Shown here in pieces: positions 10,144-19,403 of a DNA stretch of 64,000 nucleotides. The position numbers and the translations under genes were made by a program. The DNA is from Lactococcus ileimucosae (GTDB lineage Bacteria > Bacillota > Bacilli > Lactobacillales > Streptococcaceae): contig NZ_CALPDE010000003.1 in the NCBI RefSeq assembly GCF_943193185.1, forward strand, positions 1 through 64,000, given 5' to 3'. Position 1 is the stretch's first letter. The number at the start of each line of letters is the position of its first letter. Below the pieces are notes generated by a model, which searched no databases, was not told the DNA's origin, and saw only the letters and a program-made list of their open reading frames with translations.

Positions 10144-11684
10144 GACTGCCGCTTAAAGATTTATCACAATCATCAAACAAAAATATAGGTTTAATTTTTT
10201 TAAGTCTATTGGTTGGACTTACAGCTGGCTTCCTTGCCAGCTTTTATCGTTTAGCTCTTTCCGTGGCTGAAAATTTAGGGGCGATCTTATATCAACAGAC
10301 TGGGAGACATCTTGCCTATGTTCTTCTCTTAATTCCCGCTTTGCTCCTCCTCGCGCTTATTGTCAGCAGCTTAATGAAAAAATATCCCATGTCTACTGGC
10401 AGTGGAATTCCACAAATCAAGGGACAGCTGCTAGGATATTTTCAACCTAACTGGTTTGCGACTGCTTGGGCTAAGTTTGTCGGTGGGACCCTAGCTATGT
10501 TTGCAGAGCTTTCTTTGGGCCGCGAGGGTCCTTCTATCCAGCTTGGAGCTGCTATGGGACAAGCGATTGGGCAAAAATTTGCTACTACTGAACGTCATCA
10601 ACGTTTGCTCATCGCTTCAGGTGCTTCAGCGGGTTTATCTGCAGCCTTTAACGCACCACTCTCTGGTATCATGTTCGTTTTGGAGGAAATTTTTAGCTAC
10701 TTTTCACCACTGATTTTGTTAACCTGTATGGCCTCTGCTATCGTTGCAGATGCCGTTTCTCGTGTTATTTTTGGGTCTGCAAGTATCTTTAACTTTCAGA
10801 TTGTCAGCAGCTTTCCTCTTTCAAACTATTGGCTCCTCTTACTTTTAGGTATATTCATGGGAATCTTTGGAACTGTATATAACTACGCTCTTGTAAAAGG
10901 ACAAGGTCTTATGCAAGCCAAAATAAAAAGTCCTTTTCTTCGTGTTCTTCTGAGTTTTATCATCTCTGCTCTTGCGGCACTCTTTTTTCCAATAATCAGC
11001 GGAAGTGGGCATCACTTAATCGCTCAACTCACTCTAGGTTGGGGATTTGCTTTTCTCTGCCTCATCTTTGTATCGAAATTTTTAATTTCGATTATAAGTT
11101 ATATCTCTGGAGTTCCTGGAGGCATTTTCTTTTCGCTTTTAGTTCTAGGTGCCAGTTTGGGTAGTATTTTTGCTACAGTGATTATTCCCTCTTTGCATTT
11201 GTCCCCTAATCTCTTTCCTAATTTTATAATTTTAGCTATGGCTGCAACATTTACCGCCATTGTTCGTGCACCAATGACAGGTATCTTACTTTTGGTCGAA
11301 ATGACGGGTTCTTTTGATCATCTTTTGCCTCTGGCTTTTGTTTCCCTTATTTCCTACCTTGTCGCTGAACTTCTACACTCCGAACCAATCTATCATTCAT
11401 TACTCCACACTCTTCTCGCCGCAGATTCTGAAATTGCTACTAAAAAAGAAGGGCACATTATGATTGAAGCCTTGGTTCAGTTTGATTCTGAAGCCGATCA
11501 TCAGCCTGTTCGAAACCTTCACTTGCCACAAGGTAGCCTTCTCATTTCCATTCAACGAAATGGGGGAAAAATTGTTCCGCATGGAGATACACTGCTCCAT
11601 GCTGGAGATATTGCCACTTTTTTGACAACCCAAACCCAAGAAGTCTCCGTTCGCCAAAAAATAAAGCGACTATTTACCACTTAA
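10140..11684 (+). CDS. ClC-family chloride channel/antiporter with C-terminal TrkA_C domain
   Basis: 514 residues, about ten to eleven membrane helices. ClC selectivity motifs are visible: 'GSGIPQIKG' (~residue 83), 'GREGPSIQ' (~127, containing the gating/proton glutamate) and 'GVPGGIF' (~325). The gating Glu suggests an H+/Cl- (or F-/Cl-) exchanger rather than a channel. Residues ~440-510 look like a cytoplasmic TrkA_C/RCK-C regulatory domain. Coupled to hslO by a 4-nt overlap, possibly a common acid/oxidative stress role (inference). Confidence 0.9.
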   Translation: MRLPLKDLSQSSNKNIGLIFLSLLVGLTAGFLASFYRLALSVAENLGAILYQQTGRHLAYVLLLIPALLLLALIVSSLMKKYPMSTGSGIPQIKGQLLGYFQPNWFATAWAKFVGGTLAMFAELSLGREGPSIQLGAAMGQAIGQKFATTERHQRLLIASGASAGLSAAFNAPLSGIMFVLEEIFSYFSPLILLTCMASAIVADAVSRVIFGSASIFNFQIVSSFPLSNYWLLLLLGIFMGIFGTVYNYALVKGQGLMQAKIKSPFLRVLLSFIISALAALFFPIISGSGHHLIAQLTLGWGFAFLCLIFVSKFLISIISYISGVPGGIFFSLLVLGASLGSIFATVIIPSLHLSPNLFPNFIILAMAATFTAIVRAPMTGILLLVEMTGSFDHLLPLAFVSLISYLVAELLHSEPIYHSLLHTLLAADSEIATKKEGHIMIEALVQFDSEADHQPVRNLHLPQGSLLISIQRNGGKIVPHGDTLLHAGDIATFLTTQTQEVSVRQKIKRLFTT

Positions 11685-11692
11685 AACATTCA

Positions 11693-11723
11693 AAACCTCC
11701 GCAAAATGACCTGCGGAGGTTTT
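11693..11723 (+). terminator. terminator of hslO-ClC operon
   Basis: AAACCTCCGC ... GCGGAGGTTTTT hairpin 9 nt after the ClC stop, with a T-run. Confidence 0.85.
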
Positions 11724-11760
11724 TCCAGTGCAAAGTTTGAGTAAATCTTCTAAAAAATGT

Positions 11761-11766
11761 TAAAAT
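11761..11766 (+). promoter_or_regulatory. extended -10 box placing dusB start at the transcript start
   Basis: TGTTAAAAT with hexamer 11761-11766, only 7 nt before the ATG at 11774. No Shine-Dalgarno sequence can fit, so a leaderless mRNA is predicted. Confidence 0.55.
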
Positions 11767-11773
11767 ATTCTCT

Positions 11774-12769
11774 ATGACTATGGATTCAAAATACACACGC
11801 CCTTGGAAAATTGGGGATATAGAAATTGCTAATAAAATTGTACTCGCTCCAATGGCGGGGATTAATAATAAAGCCTTCCTGACAACAGCTAAAGAGTTTG
11901 GAGCCGGACTTGTTGTTACTGAAATGATTTCCGATAAAGGTATAGAGCACCGTAACAAAAAAACCCTTCAAATGATGGATTTTGAAGGCGTACCTCATCC
12001 ACTTTCCATGCAAATTTTTGGTGGTGAAGTTGATACACTGGTTGAAGCAGCGAAATTTGTTCAAGAAAATACAGTGGCTGACATCATTGATATCAATATG
12101 GGCTGTCCTGTTCCGAAGGTAACAAAAAATGAAGCGGGCAGTCGCTTACTGCTTGACCCAGATAAGGTTTATGATGTAGTGAAAGCTGTCAGCTCTGCGA
12201 TTGACTTACCACTGACTGTAAAAATCCGTATCGGTTGGGATTCTGATCATCTCTACGCTGTTGAGAATGCCAAGGCTATTGAAGCTGCTGGTGGTGCAGC
12301 TGTTGCCATGCACGCCCGGACACGCGCCCAGCTTTATGAAGGTAAGGCTGACTGGACATGGCTTGAAAAAGTAGCAAGCAACATTAACATTCCTTTCATC
12401 GGAAACGGTGATGTGAAAACACCTGAAGATGCTAAACGCATGATTGATGAAACAGGTGTTGATGCAGTCATGATCGGTCGAGCAGCTCTCGGAAATCCGT
12501 GGATGCTTCACCGTACGGAACACTATCTTCGTACAGGTGAACTTCTTCCTGAACCTACTGTGGATGAAAAAATGCGCATCGCTAAGATTCACTTGCAACG
12601 TCTTGTTGACCTCAAAGGCGATAGCTTAGCTTCACGTGAGTTTCGCCAACATGCAGCTTACTACCTTAAGGGAGCCAAACGTGCGGCCAAGGTTAAAGTT
12701 GCGGTAAATCAGGCAACAAGTCAGGAAGAAATCGTTACTATTTTAGATGCTTTCGTTGCGCAGAACTAA
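11774..12769 (+). CDS. dusB: tRNA-dihydrouridine synthase
   Basis: 331 residues, DUS flavoprotein reducing uridine in tRNA D-loops. Motifs include 'VLAPMAGINNKAF' (FMN site), 'INMGCPVPKVTKNEAGSRLL' with the catalytic Cys, 'MHARTRAQLYEGKADW', 'IGNGDV' and 'MIGRAALGNPW'. The start is the first of two close ATGs (11774, 11780); the first coincides with the predicted transcript start. Free-standing between terminators, so apparently monocistronic. Confidence 0.93.
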   Translation: MTMDSKYTRPWKIGDIEIANKIVLAPMAGINNKAFLTTAKEFGAGLVVTEMISDKGIEHRNKKTLQMMDFEGVPHPLSMQIFGGEVDTLVEAAKFVQENTVADIIDINMGCPVPKVTKNEAGSRLLLDPDKVYDVVKAVSSAIDLPLTVKIRIGWDSDHLYAVENAKAIEAAGGAAVAMHARTRAQLYEGKADWTWLEKVASNINIPFIGNGDVKTPEDAKRMIDETGVDAVMIGRAALGNPWMLHRTEHYLRTGELLPEPTVDEKMRIAKIHLQRLVDLKGDSLASREFRQHAAYYLKGAKRAAKVKVAVNQATSQEEIVTILDAFVAQN

Positions 12770-12874
12770 TGGATTAGCTTTTTTGCTGGTCTTTTTTATC
12801 GCCTTCCCCCTCATAACCTAAAGTCACTGACAATGAAAGAGCTTCCTTTATAATTTCCTCAATTTTTTATTGGT

Positions 12875-12908
12875 TCAAAGTCAAGAACTGGTTGTTTCTT
12901 GACTTTGA
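12875..12908. repeat. perfect 13-bp inverted repeat
   Basis: TCAAAGTCAAGAA (12875-12887) and TTCTTGACTTTGA (12896-12908) with an 8-nt loop. No T-run follows, so it is either a weak dusB terminator or an operator for the next gene, whose TATAAT lies at 12953-12958. Confidence 0.6.
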
Positions 12909-12990
12909 GCTTGATCGCAGATTATAGAAAAGCAGATTCCCTACTTTTCTGTTATAATAAGGTTAGTACTATAAAACAAGGAGGGACTCT

Positions 12991-13233
12991 ATGCGTACAT
13001 CAAAGGCTATTGTCGAAATTGAAAAAGCTATTATTCATCTTAAGAAAGCTAAGCGTGAGATTAGTAACTATAGTTTTGAAAACCAAACGCAAAGTTTGAT
13101 TCAAATCAATCAAGCTATTGATCGCTTACAAGTTATCAAGGATGGTGTTAATGCAGACTCTTCTGGTGTAGAAGGCGTTTCTTCTGTTGGCCGACTTGAA
13201 GGAGAACGCTTAACATCTAAGTTGTTTCAATAA
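12991..13233 (+). CDS. small conserved-looking protein of unknown function
   Basis: 80 residues, ATG preceded by AAGGAGG at good spacing and by an extended -10 TGTTATAAT (12953-12958), so it is very likely expressed. Residues 1-55 are amphipathic helix-like (IVEIEKAIIHLKKAKREI..., INQAIDRLQVIKDGV); the tail is Gly/Ser-rich (SSGVEGVSSVGRLEGERL). No membrane segment or metal motif. I do not recognise the family. Confidence 0.65.
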   Translation: MRTSKAIVEIEKAIIHLKKAKREISNYSFENQTQSLIQINQAIDRLQVIKDGVNADSSGVEGVSSVGRLEGERLTSKLFQ

Positions 13234-13247
13234 CAGCTGCTTAAAAT

Positions 13248-13279
13248 AAAAAAAGAAGAATCAGGCTTCTTCTTTTTTT
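13248..13279. terminator. bidirectional terminator
   Basis: AAAAAAAGAAGAA (13248-13260) / TTCTTCTTTTTTT (13267-13279) between two convergent genes. Confidence 0.85.
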
Positions 13280-13284
13280 ATTAC

Positions 13285-14166
13285 TCACTTTTTCTTACGT
13301 TTATATTTGCTTTGAGGATACGTAAAGTCTCCCATCACTTCATGGACATTTATCACTGTTGAGAAGGCTTGAGGATCTATCTCCCCAATCAAAGCCTTAA
13401 CGGTCATAACTTCTCGAGGGTTAAGTACCACATAGACGACACGTTTCTCAGTTCCAGAATAAGCTCCCTCTCCGTGTAAGAATGTCGCACCACGTCCAAG
13501 CTCTGCAAGAATTGCATTTGCAATTTCTTGATACTTGGGACTGATAATAAGCATCCCCCGAACGGTATACCCTCCTGACTGGATAAGGTTGATGACCTGA
13601 GCCGCAACGAAACTCGCAATTAATGTATAAACCATATGATTCACGTCAATGTAAGTAAGGGAGAGTGTCATTACAAAAAGGTCAATTGTGAAAATGACAC
13701 GTCCCACTGCTGTGCCTCGCTTAATTTGCAACAGCTGTGCAATGATATCTGATCCCCCGGTTGTTCCACCAAAGCGGAAGATAATCCCAACCCCTGCTCC
13801 AGCAAATACCCCAGCTAAGAGGGCTGCAACTAAGTTGTCATGCAACAGATTGATATTAAAATCAAAGGTCTGAAAGACAGAAAGGAAAAGCGAAACATTA
13901 ACAATCGCATAAACTGTATAGATAAAGGTACGCTGTCCTAAAAAACGGTACCCGATAAAAAGCAAAGGAATATTCAGAATGAACTGGCTAATAGCCGGAT
14001 CCAGTCCAAGTAAGGCATGCAAGATCAAGGTTATCCCAGAAAGTCCTCCGGCAGCCAACTGATTGGCCATGTTTAACTTTACAAATCCAAAAGCAAAGAT
14101 GACTGCTCCTAAACTAATGGCAATAAAGTTGCGAAAGTGGATTTTAATGAGGCTCATATCCTTCAT
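13285..14166 (-). CDS. YitT-family membrane protein (DUF161/DUF2179)
   Basis: 293 residues from the ATG at 14166, chosen because GGAG lies 6 nt upstream; the in-frame TTG four codons earlier overlaps that site. Five to six membrane helices in the N-terminal two thirds with the repeated glycine motifs of the family ('AAGGLSGITLIL', 'GGTTGGSDIIAQLL'). A C-terminal cytoplasmic DUF2179 domain ('GATFLHGEGAYSGTEKRV') follows. Transported substrate unknown. Paralogue of the next gene but with its own terminator-separated transcript. Confidence 0.85.
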   Translation of the reverse strand: MKDMSLIKIHFRNFIAISLGAVIFAFGFVKLNMANQLAAGGLSGITLILHALLGLDPAISQFILNIPLLFIGYRFLGQRTFIYTVYAIVNVSLFLSVFQTFDFNINLLHDNLVAALLAGVFAGAGVGIIFRFGGTTGGSDIIAQLLQIKRGTAVGRVIFTIDLFVMTLSLTYIDVNHMVYTLIASFVAAQVINLIQSGGYTVRGMLIISPKYQEIANAILAELGRGATFLHGEGAYSGTEKRVVYVVLNPREVMTVKALIGEIDPQAFSTVINVHEVMGDFTYPQSKYKRKKK

Positions 14167-14226
14167 ACAACTCTCCAATCTAATACTATTTTTATTAATA
14201 TTGTAAAAATAGGTTTGTAATTTCTC

Positions 14227-14254
14227 GTAAAACCTCTGTCAAAAATGACAGAGG
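14227..14254 (-). terminator. terminator after the hisS-aspS-yitT transcript
   Basis: CCTCTGTCA ... TGACAGAGG perfect hairpin (14233-14254) followed on the minus strand by TTTTA, between the two YitT genes. Confidence 0.75.
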
Positions 14255-14292
14255 CTTTCTCTAATTTATACTAAAACAACCGTTTTGTCAAC

Positions 14293-15183
14293 TTAATCCG
14301 TAATCTCACTAAAGTTACCGATAACACGGACATTTTCCGAGATGGAGACAAAGGCTTTAGGGTCATACTTAGTAATGATTTCTTTAAAGTCTTGATATTC
14401 GTACATTGTAATAACGGTGAACAAGATTGTCCGTTTTTCATGCGAATAAGCACCCTCAGCATTATTCAAAATGGTTGCACTGTGATGCATCTTTTCGAAG
14501 AGTTTGCGAATGATAATTTCCGGATTTTCGGTGACAATCATAACTTGCATCCGTTTTTGACGCGTAAAGATAGCATCTGTTACGCGTGAGCTCACAAAGA
14601 TAGCAATCATTGAATACAGCATGTATTCCCAGCCAAAAAGCACTCCTGCAGTAAAGATAATCACACCATTGACAATAAACCCTAATGTTCCCACATTATG
14701 GCCTGTTTTCTTACGGATATAAAGGGCAATAATATCCGTACCACCACTCGAAATACCATTACGCATGGCATAACCAACCCCTGCCCCCATGATGGTACCA
14801 CCAAAGATGGCATTGATGATCGGATCAGGTGTCAGCGTTGTTTCTGGGACAAAGTGGATAAAAACAGAACTCATGGTAACAGTCAGCAAAGTAAACAAGG
14901 TAAACTGTTTTCCCAAGCGGAACCATGCCAAAATCATCAAGGGAACATTAATCAGAAAGAGCGTTACCGATATGGGCAGATAGTTATACCCCATCATCCG
15001 TGTAAAAATCTCAGTTGCCACCTGTGCTGCACCCGTAGCACCACTAGAGTAAACTCTTCCGGGTTGGTAAAAGAAATTCAGTGCAAAAGCAGAGGTGATT
15101 CCATATAAGACAGACGCTGAGAAACGATGTGTTAACTTTTCCCAGCCACCAAACATGTTGATAAATTTAGTCAAGTTTTTCAA
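14293..15183 (-). CDS. YitT-family membrane protein (DUF161/DUF2179), second paralogue
   Basis: 296 residues. Same architecture as its neighbour: helical membrane part with '[13 protein letters not shown]' and '[14 protein letters not shown]', then a DUF2179 domain ('[18 protein letters not shown]'). Its start overlaps the 3' end of aspS by 17 bp, so it is the last gene of the T-box-controlled hisS-aspS operon. A role linked to amino-acid supply is therefore possible, but this is inference from context only. Confidence 0.85.
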   Translation of the reverse strand: MKNLTKFINMFGGWEKLTHRFSASVLYGITSAFALNFFYQPGRVYSSGATGAAQVATEIFTRMMGYNYLPISVTLFLINVPLMILAWFRLGKQFTLFTLLTVTMSSVFIHFVPETTLTPDPIINAIFGGTIMGAGVGYAMRNGISSGGTDIIALYIRKKTGHNVGTLGFIVNGVIIFTAGVLFGWEYMLYSMIAIFVSSRVTDAIFTRQKRMQVMIVTENPEIIIRKLFEKMHHSATILNNAEGAYSHEKRTILFTVITMYEYQDFKEIITKYDPKAFVSISENVRVIGNFSEITD

Positions 15184-16915
15184 GTTTAATTCTCAATTCT
15201 TCCAGTTGGCTCTCACTGACTGCTGATGGCGCTTGTGTCATCGGGTCTGTGGCTTTATTATTCTTAGGAAAGGCAATAACTTCACGAATATTGTCTTTGC
15301 CTGCAAGCAACATCACGAAACGGTCCAAACCAAGGGCCAATCCTCCGTGTGGTGGGAAGCCATAGTCTAAAGCTTCCAGCAAGAAACCAAATTGCGCATT
15401 GGCATCTTCTAAACTAAAGCCGAGTGCTTTAAGCATTTCTTCTTGCAATTCACGGGTATTAATACGGAGTGAACCACCACCGAGTTCGTAACCATTCAAA
15501 ACAATGTCGTAAGCATGGGCACGGACTTTACTGAGATCTCCTGAAAGTTCCTCTTGTGTTTCAGCAGTTGGTAAAGTAAAGGGATGGTGCGCACTCATAT
15601 AACGCCCTTCTTCTTCTGACCACTCAAACATTGGCCAATCGACAATCCAGAGGAAATTGAATTTCGAATAATCAATTAAGCCTTGCTCTTTGGCAATCGT
15701 TTGACGTAAAGCCCCCAGTGCTGAATTCGCCACGTCTAAGCTGTCCGCCACAAAGAGGACCAAGTCGTTGTTTTCCAAGCCCAAAGTTTCAACGAATTCT
15801 GCAGTTTTATCTGTCAAGAATTTGGCAATAGGACCTGCTAATTTATCGTCTTCAAACTTGATCCAAGCCAAACCTTTGGCACCATTTTGCTTGGCTTGTT
15901 CTGTTAATTTATCAATGGCTTTACGAGAGTACTTATCGGCATTATTTTTAACGACAATGGCTTTAACAACTGGCGCCTCACTAAACACTTTGAAATCTAC
16001 AGTTTTCGCAAGGTCTGTCAAGTCTGTCAAGAGCATCTCGTAGCGTGTATCTGGCTTATCTGAACCATAGAAATTCATGGCATCATCGTACTTCATGCGC
16101 GGGAATGGCAAAGTTACATTGACATTTTTAACGTCTTTCATAACTTTTGCAATCAAGCCTTCAGTCAAATCTTGAATTTCTTCTTCCCCAAGGAAGCTTG
16201 TTTCTAAGTCGACTTGTGTAAATTCTGGTTGACGGTCGCCACGTAAATCTTCGTCACGGAAACATTTTACGATTTGGTAGTAGCGATCGAGACCTGCAGT
16301 CATCAACAATTGTTTCATAAGTTGTGGACTTTGTGGCAAAGCATAAAATTCGCCTTTATTGACACGAGAAGGGACAAGGTAATCACGTGCACCTTCTGGG
16401 GTCGATTTGTTCAAGAAAGGTGTTTCAACATCGATGAACCCTTGATTGTCCAAGTAACTACGAATGGCACGCGTGATCGCATGACGCATCGTCATGTTGT
16501 TCAGCATTTCCGGACGGCGTAAATCGAGATAACGATATTTCAAACGCGTATCGTCAAGCACTTCCACACCATCTTTAATCTCAAAGGGTGTTGTTTTTGA
16601 AGTGCTAAGAATTTTCATTTGATTGGCTTCAATTTCAATTCCACCCGTTTTAATGTTTTCGTTTTTGCTGGCACGTTCAACAACTTTACCTGTAACTTCA
16701 AGCACATATTCGTTACGGACTTTATCTGCAACTTCAACGATTTCTTGTGCTGCTGTTTCTGGATTAACCACAATCTGGACAATGCCTTCACGGTCACGTA
16801 AATCAATAAAGATTAAGCCGCCAAGATTACGACGTTTTGCAACCCAGCCTTTTACGGTAACTTCTTGATTTAAATACTCTTCTGTGATGTTTCCTGCATA
16901 GTTTGTTCTCTTCAA
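15167..16915 (-). CDS. aspS: aspartyl-tRNA synthetase
   Basis: 582 residues, bacterial-type class II AspRS. N-terminal OB fold binding the anticodon ('[20 protein letters not shown]'), class II motif 2 '[16 protein letters not shown]', the bacterial insertion domain and motif 3 '[15 protein letters not shown]'. TTG start with AAGGAG 6 nt upstream. It follows hisS by 56 nt in the same transcript and is coupled to a YitT gene downstream. Control by the upstream T-box is expected. Confidence 0.97.
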   Translation of the reverse strand: MKRTNYAGNITEEYLNQEVTVKGWVAKRRNLGGLIFIDLRDREGIVQIVVNPETAAQEIVEVADKVRNEYVLEVTGKVVERASKNENIKTGGIEIEANQMKILSTSKTTPFEIKDGVEVLDDTRLKYRYLDLRRPEMLNNMTMRHAITRAIRSYLDNQGFIDVETPFLNKSTPEGARDYLVPSRVNKGEFYALPQSPQLMKQLLMTAGLDRYYQIVKCFRDEDLRGDRQPEFTQVDLETSFLGEEEIQDLTEGLIAKVMKDVKNVNVTLPFPRMKYDDAMNFYGSDKPDTRYEMLLTDLTDLAKTVDFKVFSEAPVVKAIVVKNNADKYSRKAIDKLTEQAKQNGAKGLAWIKFEDDKLAGPIAKFLTDKTAEFVETLGLENNDLVLFVADSLDVANSALGALRQTIAKEQGLIDYSKFNFLWIVDWPMFEWSEEEGRYMSAHHPFTLPTAETQEELSGDLSKVRAHAYDIVLNGYELGGGSLRINTRELQEEMLKALGFSLEDANAQFGFLLEALDYGFPPHGGLALGLDRFVMLLAGKDNIREVIAFPKNNKATDPMTQAPSAVSESQLEELRIKLEKLD

Positions 16916-16971
16916 ATTTAATCTCCTTACGTTTCTTTAGTCCTCATGTTCTCTGGAACTGCTGAACTTTT

Positions 16972-18255
16972 TTATTCTCCAAGCGCTTCCTCAAAGATAG
17001 GCGCAAAACTTTTCATCACTTCTGCTAATGTTGTCTTCACTTCTTTACGCGTTTGGTTATGTTTGACTGCAATCTCACCTGTTTCTGCTTCATTGTCACC
17101 AAGTGTGATAATCACTTCCGCATTTGCTTTTTCAGCCGATTTAAATTGTGCGCCAAGCTTGCGATTAGAGAAATCGCGTTCAACTTTAAAGGCTTGAGCG
17201 CGAAGACTTTCTGCAAGTTGTGTCGCTGCTAAGCTGGCTTTGTTTCCCATAACAGCGATATAGACATCCAGTGTATCTTCTTCGTGGAAATCAACACCTT
17301 GCATTTCAGCAACCATCAACAAGCGCTCTACACCGAGACCAAAACCAAAACCTGGTGTTGCTGGCCCATCAAAGTATTCAACCAAACCATCATAACGTCC
17401 GCCTGCACAAACCGTCAGTTCTTGCCCTTTTACATCCACGACAAATTCAAATATTGTGTCATTATAGTAATCCAGACCACGAACCATATTGGTATCAATG
17501 ACATAATCAATACCCAAACCATCAAGCAGTTCTCGGGTCATGTCAAAGTGATTTTGAGACTCTTCTGTAAGATAGTCCAAGATAGATGGTGCACCCTTAA
17601 CAATTTCTTTGTCTTCTTTTTCCTTACTGTCAAGTACTCGCAGTGGGTTTTCGTGAAGGCGGCGTTGGCTGTCTTTTGAAAGCTGACTTTCAAAAGGTGT
17701 CAAATAATCAATCAAAGCTGTACGGTAAGCCTTACGTGTCTCTAAGTCACCCAAAGAATTCAAGTGAAGTGTTACACCAGAGATGCCGATCTGTTCAAAT
17801 AAGGATTGTGCCATGGCGATAATTTCGACATCAATCGCTGGATTTTTCGCTCCGAAACATTCCACACCAAATTGGTGGAATTCGCGTAAGCGTCCAGATT
17901 GAGGACGTTCGTAACGGAACATCGAACCCATATAATACATTTTCACTGGTTTTGGTACTTCTGGAGCAAAGAGTTTATTTTCAATATAAGCGCGAACAGT
18001 TGAAGCAGTTCCTTCAGGGCGCAAAGCGATATGACGCCCGCCTTTGTCGTCAAAGTCGTACATTTCTTTCGTCACAATATCACTTGTTTCACCTGTTGCC
18101 CGACTAAATAGCTCATAACTTTCAAAAAGCGGTGTACGGATTTCTTTGAAATTATAATCTTCAAATACTGCACGGGCTATCATTTCTACATATTGCCACT
18201 TTTGTGACTCTTTAGGCAGAATGTCTGCCGTACCTTTTGGTTTTTGTAATTTCAT
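16972..18255 (-). CDS. hisS: histidyl-tRNA synthetase
   Basis: 427 residues, class II HisRS. Visible motifs: 'RPEGTASTVRAY', 'GSMFRYERPQSGRLREFHQF' (motif 2), the HisA signature 'VRGLDYYNDTIFEF' and 'GFGFGLGVERLL' (motif 3), then the anticodon-binding domain. ATG with AAAGGAG upstream. Transcribed from the T-box promoter ~510 nt upstream through the unusual repeat region. Confidence 0.97.
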   Translation of the reverse strand: MKLQKPKGTADILPKESQKWQYVEMIARAVFEDYNFKEIRTPLFESYELFSRATGETSDIVTKEMYDFDDKGGRHIALRPEGTASTVRAYIENKLFAPEVPKPVKMYYMGSMFRYERPQSGRLREFHQFGVECFGAKNPAIDVEIIAMAQSLFEQIGISGVTLHLNSLGDLETRKAYRTALIDYLTPFESQLSKDSQRRLHENPLRVLDSKEKEDKEIVKGAPSILDYLTEESQNHFDMTRELLDGLGIDYVIDTNMVRGLDYYNDTIFEFVVDVKGQELTVCAGGRYDGLVEYFDGPATPGFGFGLGVERLLMVAEMQGVDFHEEDTLDVYIAVMGNKASLAATQLAESLRAQAFKVERDFSNRKLGAQFKSAEKANAEVIITLGDNEAETGEIAVKHNQTRKEVKTTLAEVMKSFAPIFEEALGE

Positions 18256-18291
18256 TCTATCTCCTTTATATTGAATACCTTTGTGCTTAAA

Positions 18292-18600
18292 ACATTATTA
18301 AGAAAGACTTTGGGGGACTTACTAACCAGCATCAGCGCCTTTAGGCACAATGGCGGAATATTATGACGGTGAAATGTAAAAAACGATATTTTTTTTGCAT
18401 TTTACCTAATAACTTGCTTAGGCAAGACCCTGTAGGGCTTGCCGTCCAGCATTAGCGCCTTTAGGCGCAATGACGAAACATTATGACGGTGAAATGTAAA
18501 AAACGATATTTTTTTACATTTTACCTAATAAGTTGCTTAGGAAAGGCCCTATAGGGATTGACGTCCAGCATTAGCGCCTTTAGGTGCAATGCTGGCAGCA
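18292..18600 (-). repeat. 2.5 copies of a ~120-bp hairpin-rich tandem repeat in the hisS leader
   Basis: Copies start near 18292, 18412 and 18532 (the last truncated). Each carries CAGCATTAGCGCCTTTAGG.GCAATG. Copies 1 and 2 also carry a 12-bp-stem A/T hairpin (AAATGTAAAAAA...TTTTTTACATTT), and copy 2 a GGCAAG-CCCTGTAGGG-CTTGCC hairpin that is degraded in the others. They lie downstream of the T-box terminator and upstream of hisS, so they are in the read-through mRNA. No ORF fits them. Confidence 0.8.
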
Positions 18601-18603
18601 AAT

Positions 18604-18764
18604 TAAAACACCCCAAGCATAAAGCTCTAGGGCGTCAGTAATCTTATCGCGGTACCACCTAAATTTGTCCTGTCTTCCAGAACCTCAGTTTAGCTATAAC
18701 GTTGCTACCGTTTTTTGTCGTCACTTTAAGTTTTGTAAGCTTTCAGCCAAGTCTTACTCTCTTT
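18604..18764 (-). promoter_or_regulatory. T-box leader of hisS-aspS operon
   Basis: The conserved T-box AGGTGGTACCGCG is at 18660-18648 on the minus strand, followed by a terminator hairpin (18635-18604; ACGCCC-TAGAGC pairing with GCTTGGGGTGT, then TTTT). Uncharged tRNA pairing would favour the antiterminator and switch on hisS-aspS. The stretch upstream of the T-box is short (~104 nt), so stem I looks reduced. I see GAC (Asp) but no His codon in it, so the specifier is uncertain. Confidence 0.85.
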
Positions 18765-18770
18765 AAGTTA

Positions 18771-18799
18771 AGTATAACGCAGACCTTCTTTTTTTTCAA
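18771..18799 (-). promoter_or_regulatory. promoter of the T-box/hisS operon
   Basis: TTGAAA (18799-18794), 17-bp spacer, TATACT (18776-18771); transcript start predicted near 18764. Confidence 0.65.
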
Positions 18800-18813
18800 G
18801 CCCTAATATTGAA

Positions 18814-19365
18814 TTAGTCCTTAAATACTTGCATATTTTTGGCAAAGTAATCATAGCCGGAATAAATCGTGAAGATAAGGCAAACATAAAGTAAGAGTGT
18901 GCCAATATAAATGGGATCACCAATTAACAAGAAAATAATCGACAACATTTGTGTAAATGTTTTAATTTTTCCGGGCATAGCTGCAGCCAAGACTGCGCCA
19001 CCTTGCTCAACCAATAAAAGACGAAGACCAGTTACAGCAAGTTCACGGCACACGATGATTGCAACAACCCAAGCTGGGGCTAATTCTAGAGCGATTAGCA
19101 TAACGAAAGCTGCCATGGTCAACATCTTATCTGCCAATGGATCCGCAAATTTACCAAAATTAGAAACAACTTTCCATTTGCGGGCTAAATAGCCGTCAAG
19201 CCAGTCTGTGATTGATGCTACAGCAAAGATAAGAGCTGCAACAATCCATGAAACATAGCTTGCGCCGACAGCTGCTCCGTGTGGCAGGTAAAGGACAATG
19301 AGAAAGACAGGAATCATAAAGATTCTTAGTATCGTTAATTGATTGGGGAGTTTTTCTTTTTTCAT
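18814..19365 (-). CDS. pgsA: CDP-diacylglycerol-glycerol-3-phosphate 3-phosphatidyltransferase
   Basis: 183 residues, integral membrane CDP-alcohol phosphatidyltransferase making phosphatidylglycerol phosphate. The family signature is complete: 'DWLDGYLARKW' followed by 'GKFADPLADK' (DGxxAR...G...D...D). About five membrane helices. Last of the ymfF-ymfH-rodZ-pgsA series, the common order in Firmicutes. Weak ribosome site. Confidence 0.95.
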   Translation of the reverse strand: MKKEKLPNQLTILRIFMIPVFLIVLYLPHGAAVGASYVSWIVAALIFAVASITDWLDGYLARKWKVVSNFGKFADPLADKMLTMAAFVMLIALELAPAWVVAIIVCRELAVTGLRLLLVEQGGAVLAAAMPGKIKTFTQMLSIIFLLIGDPIYIGTLLLYVCLIFTIYSGYDYFAKNMQVFKD

Positions 19366-19403
19366 AATTGCTTTCTTTAAAATATTATAATTTTAACAGT
19401 ATC

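Noticed and set aside
18292-18600. Possible CRISPR array because of regular repeats
   Set aside because: Period is ~120 bp with no distinct short repeat/spacer structure and no cas genes; only 2.5 copies.
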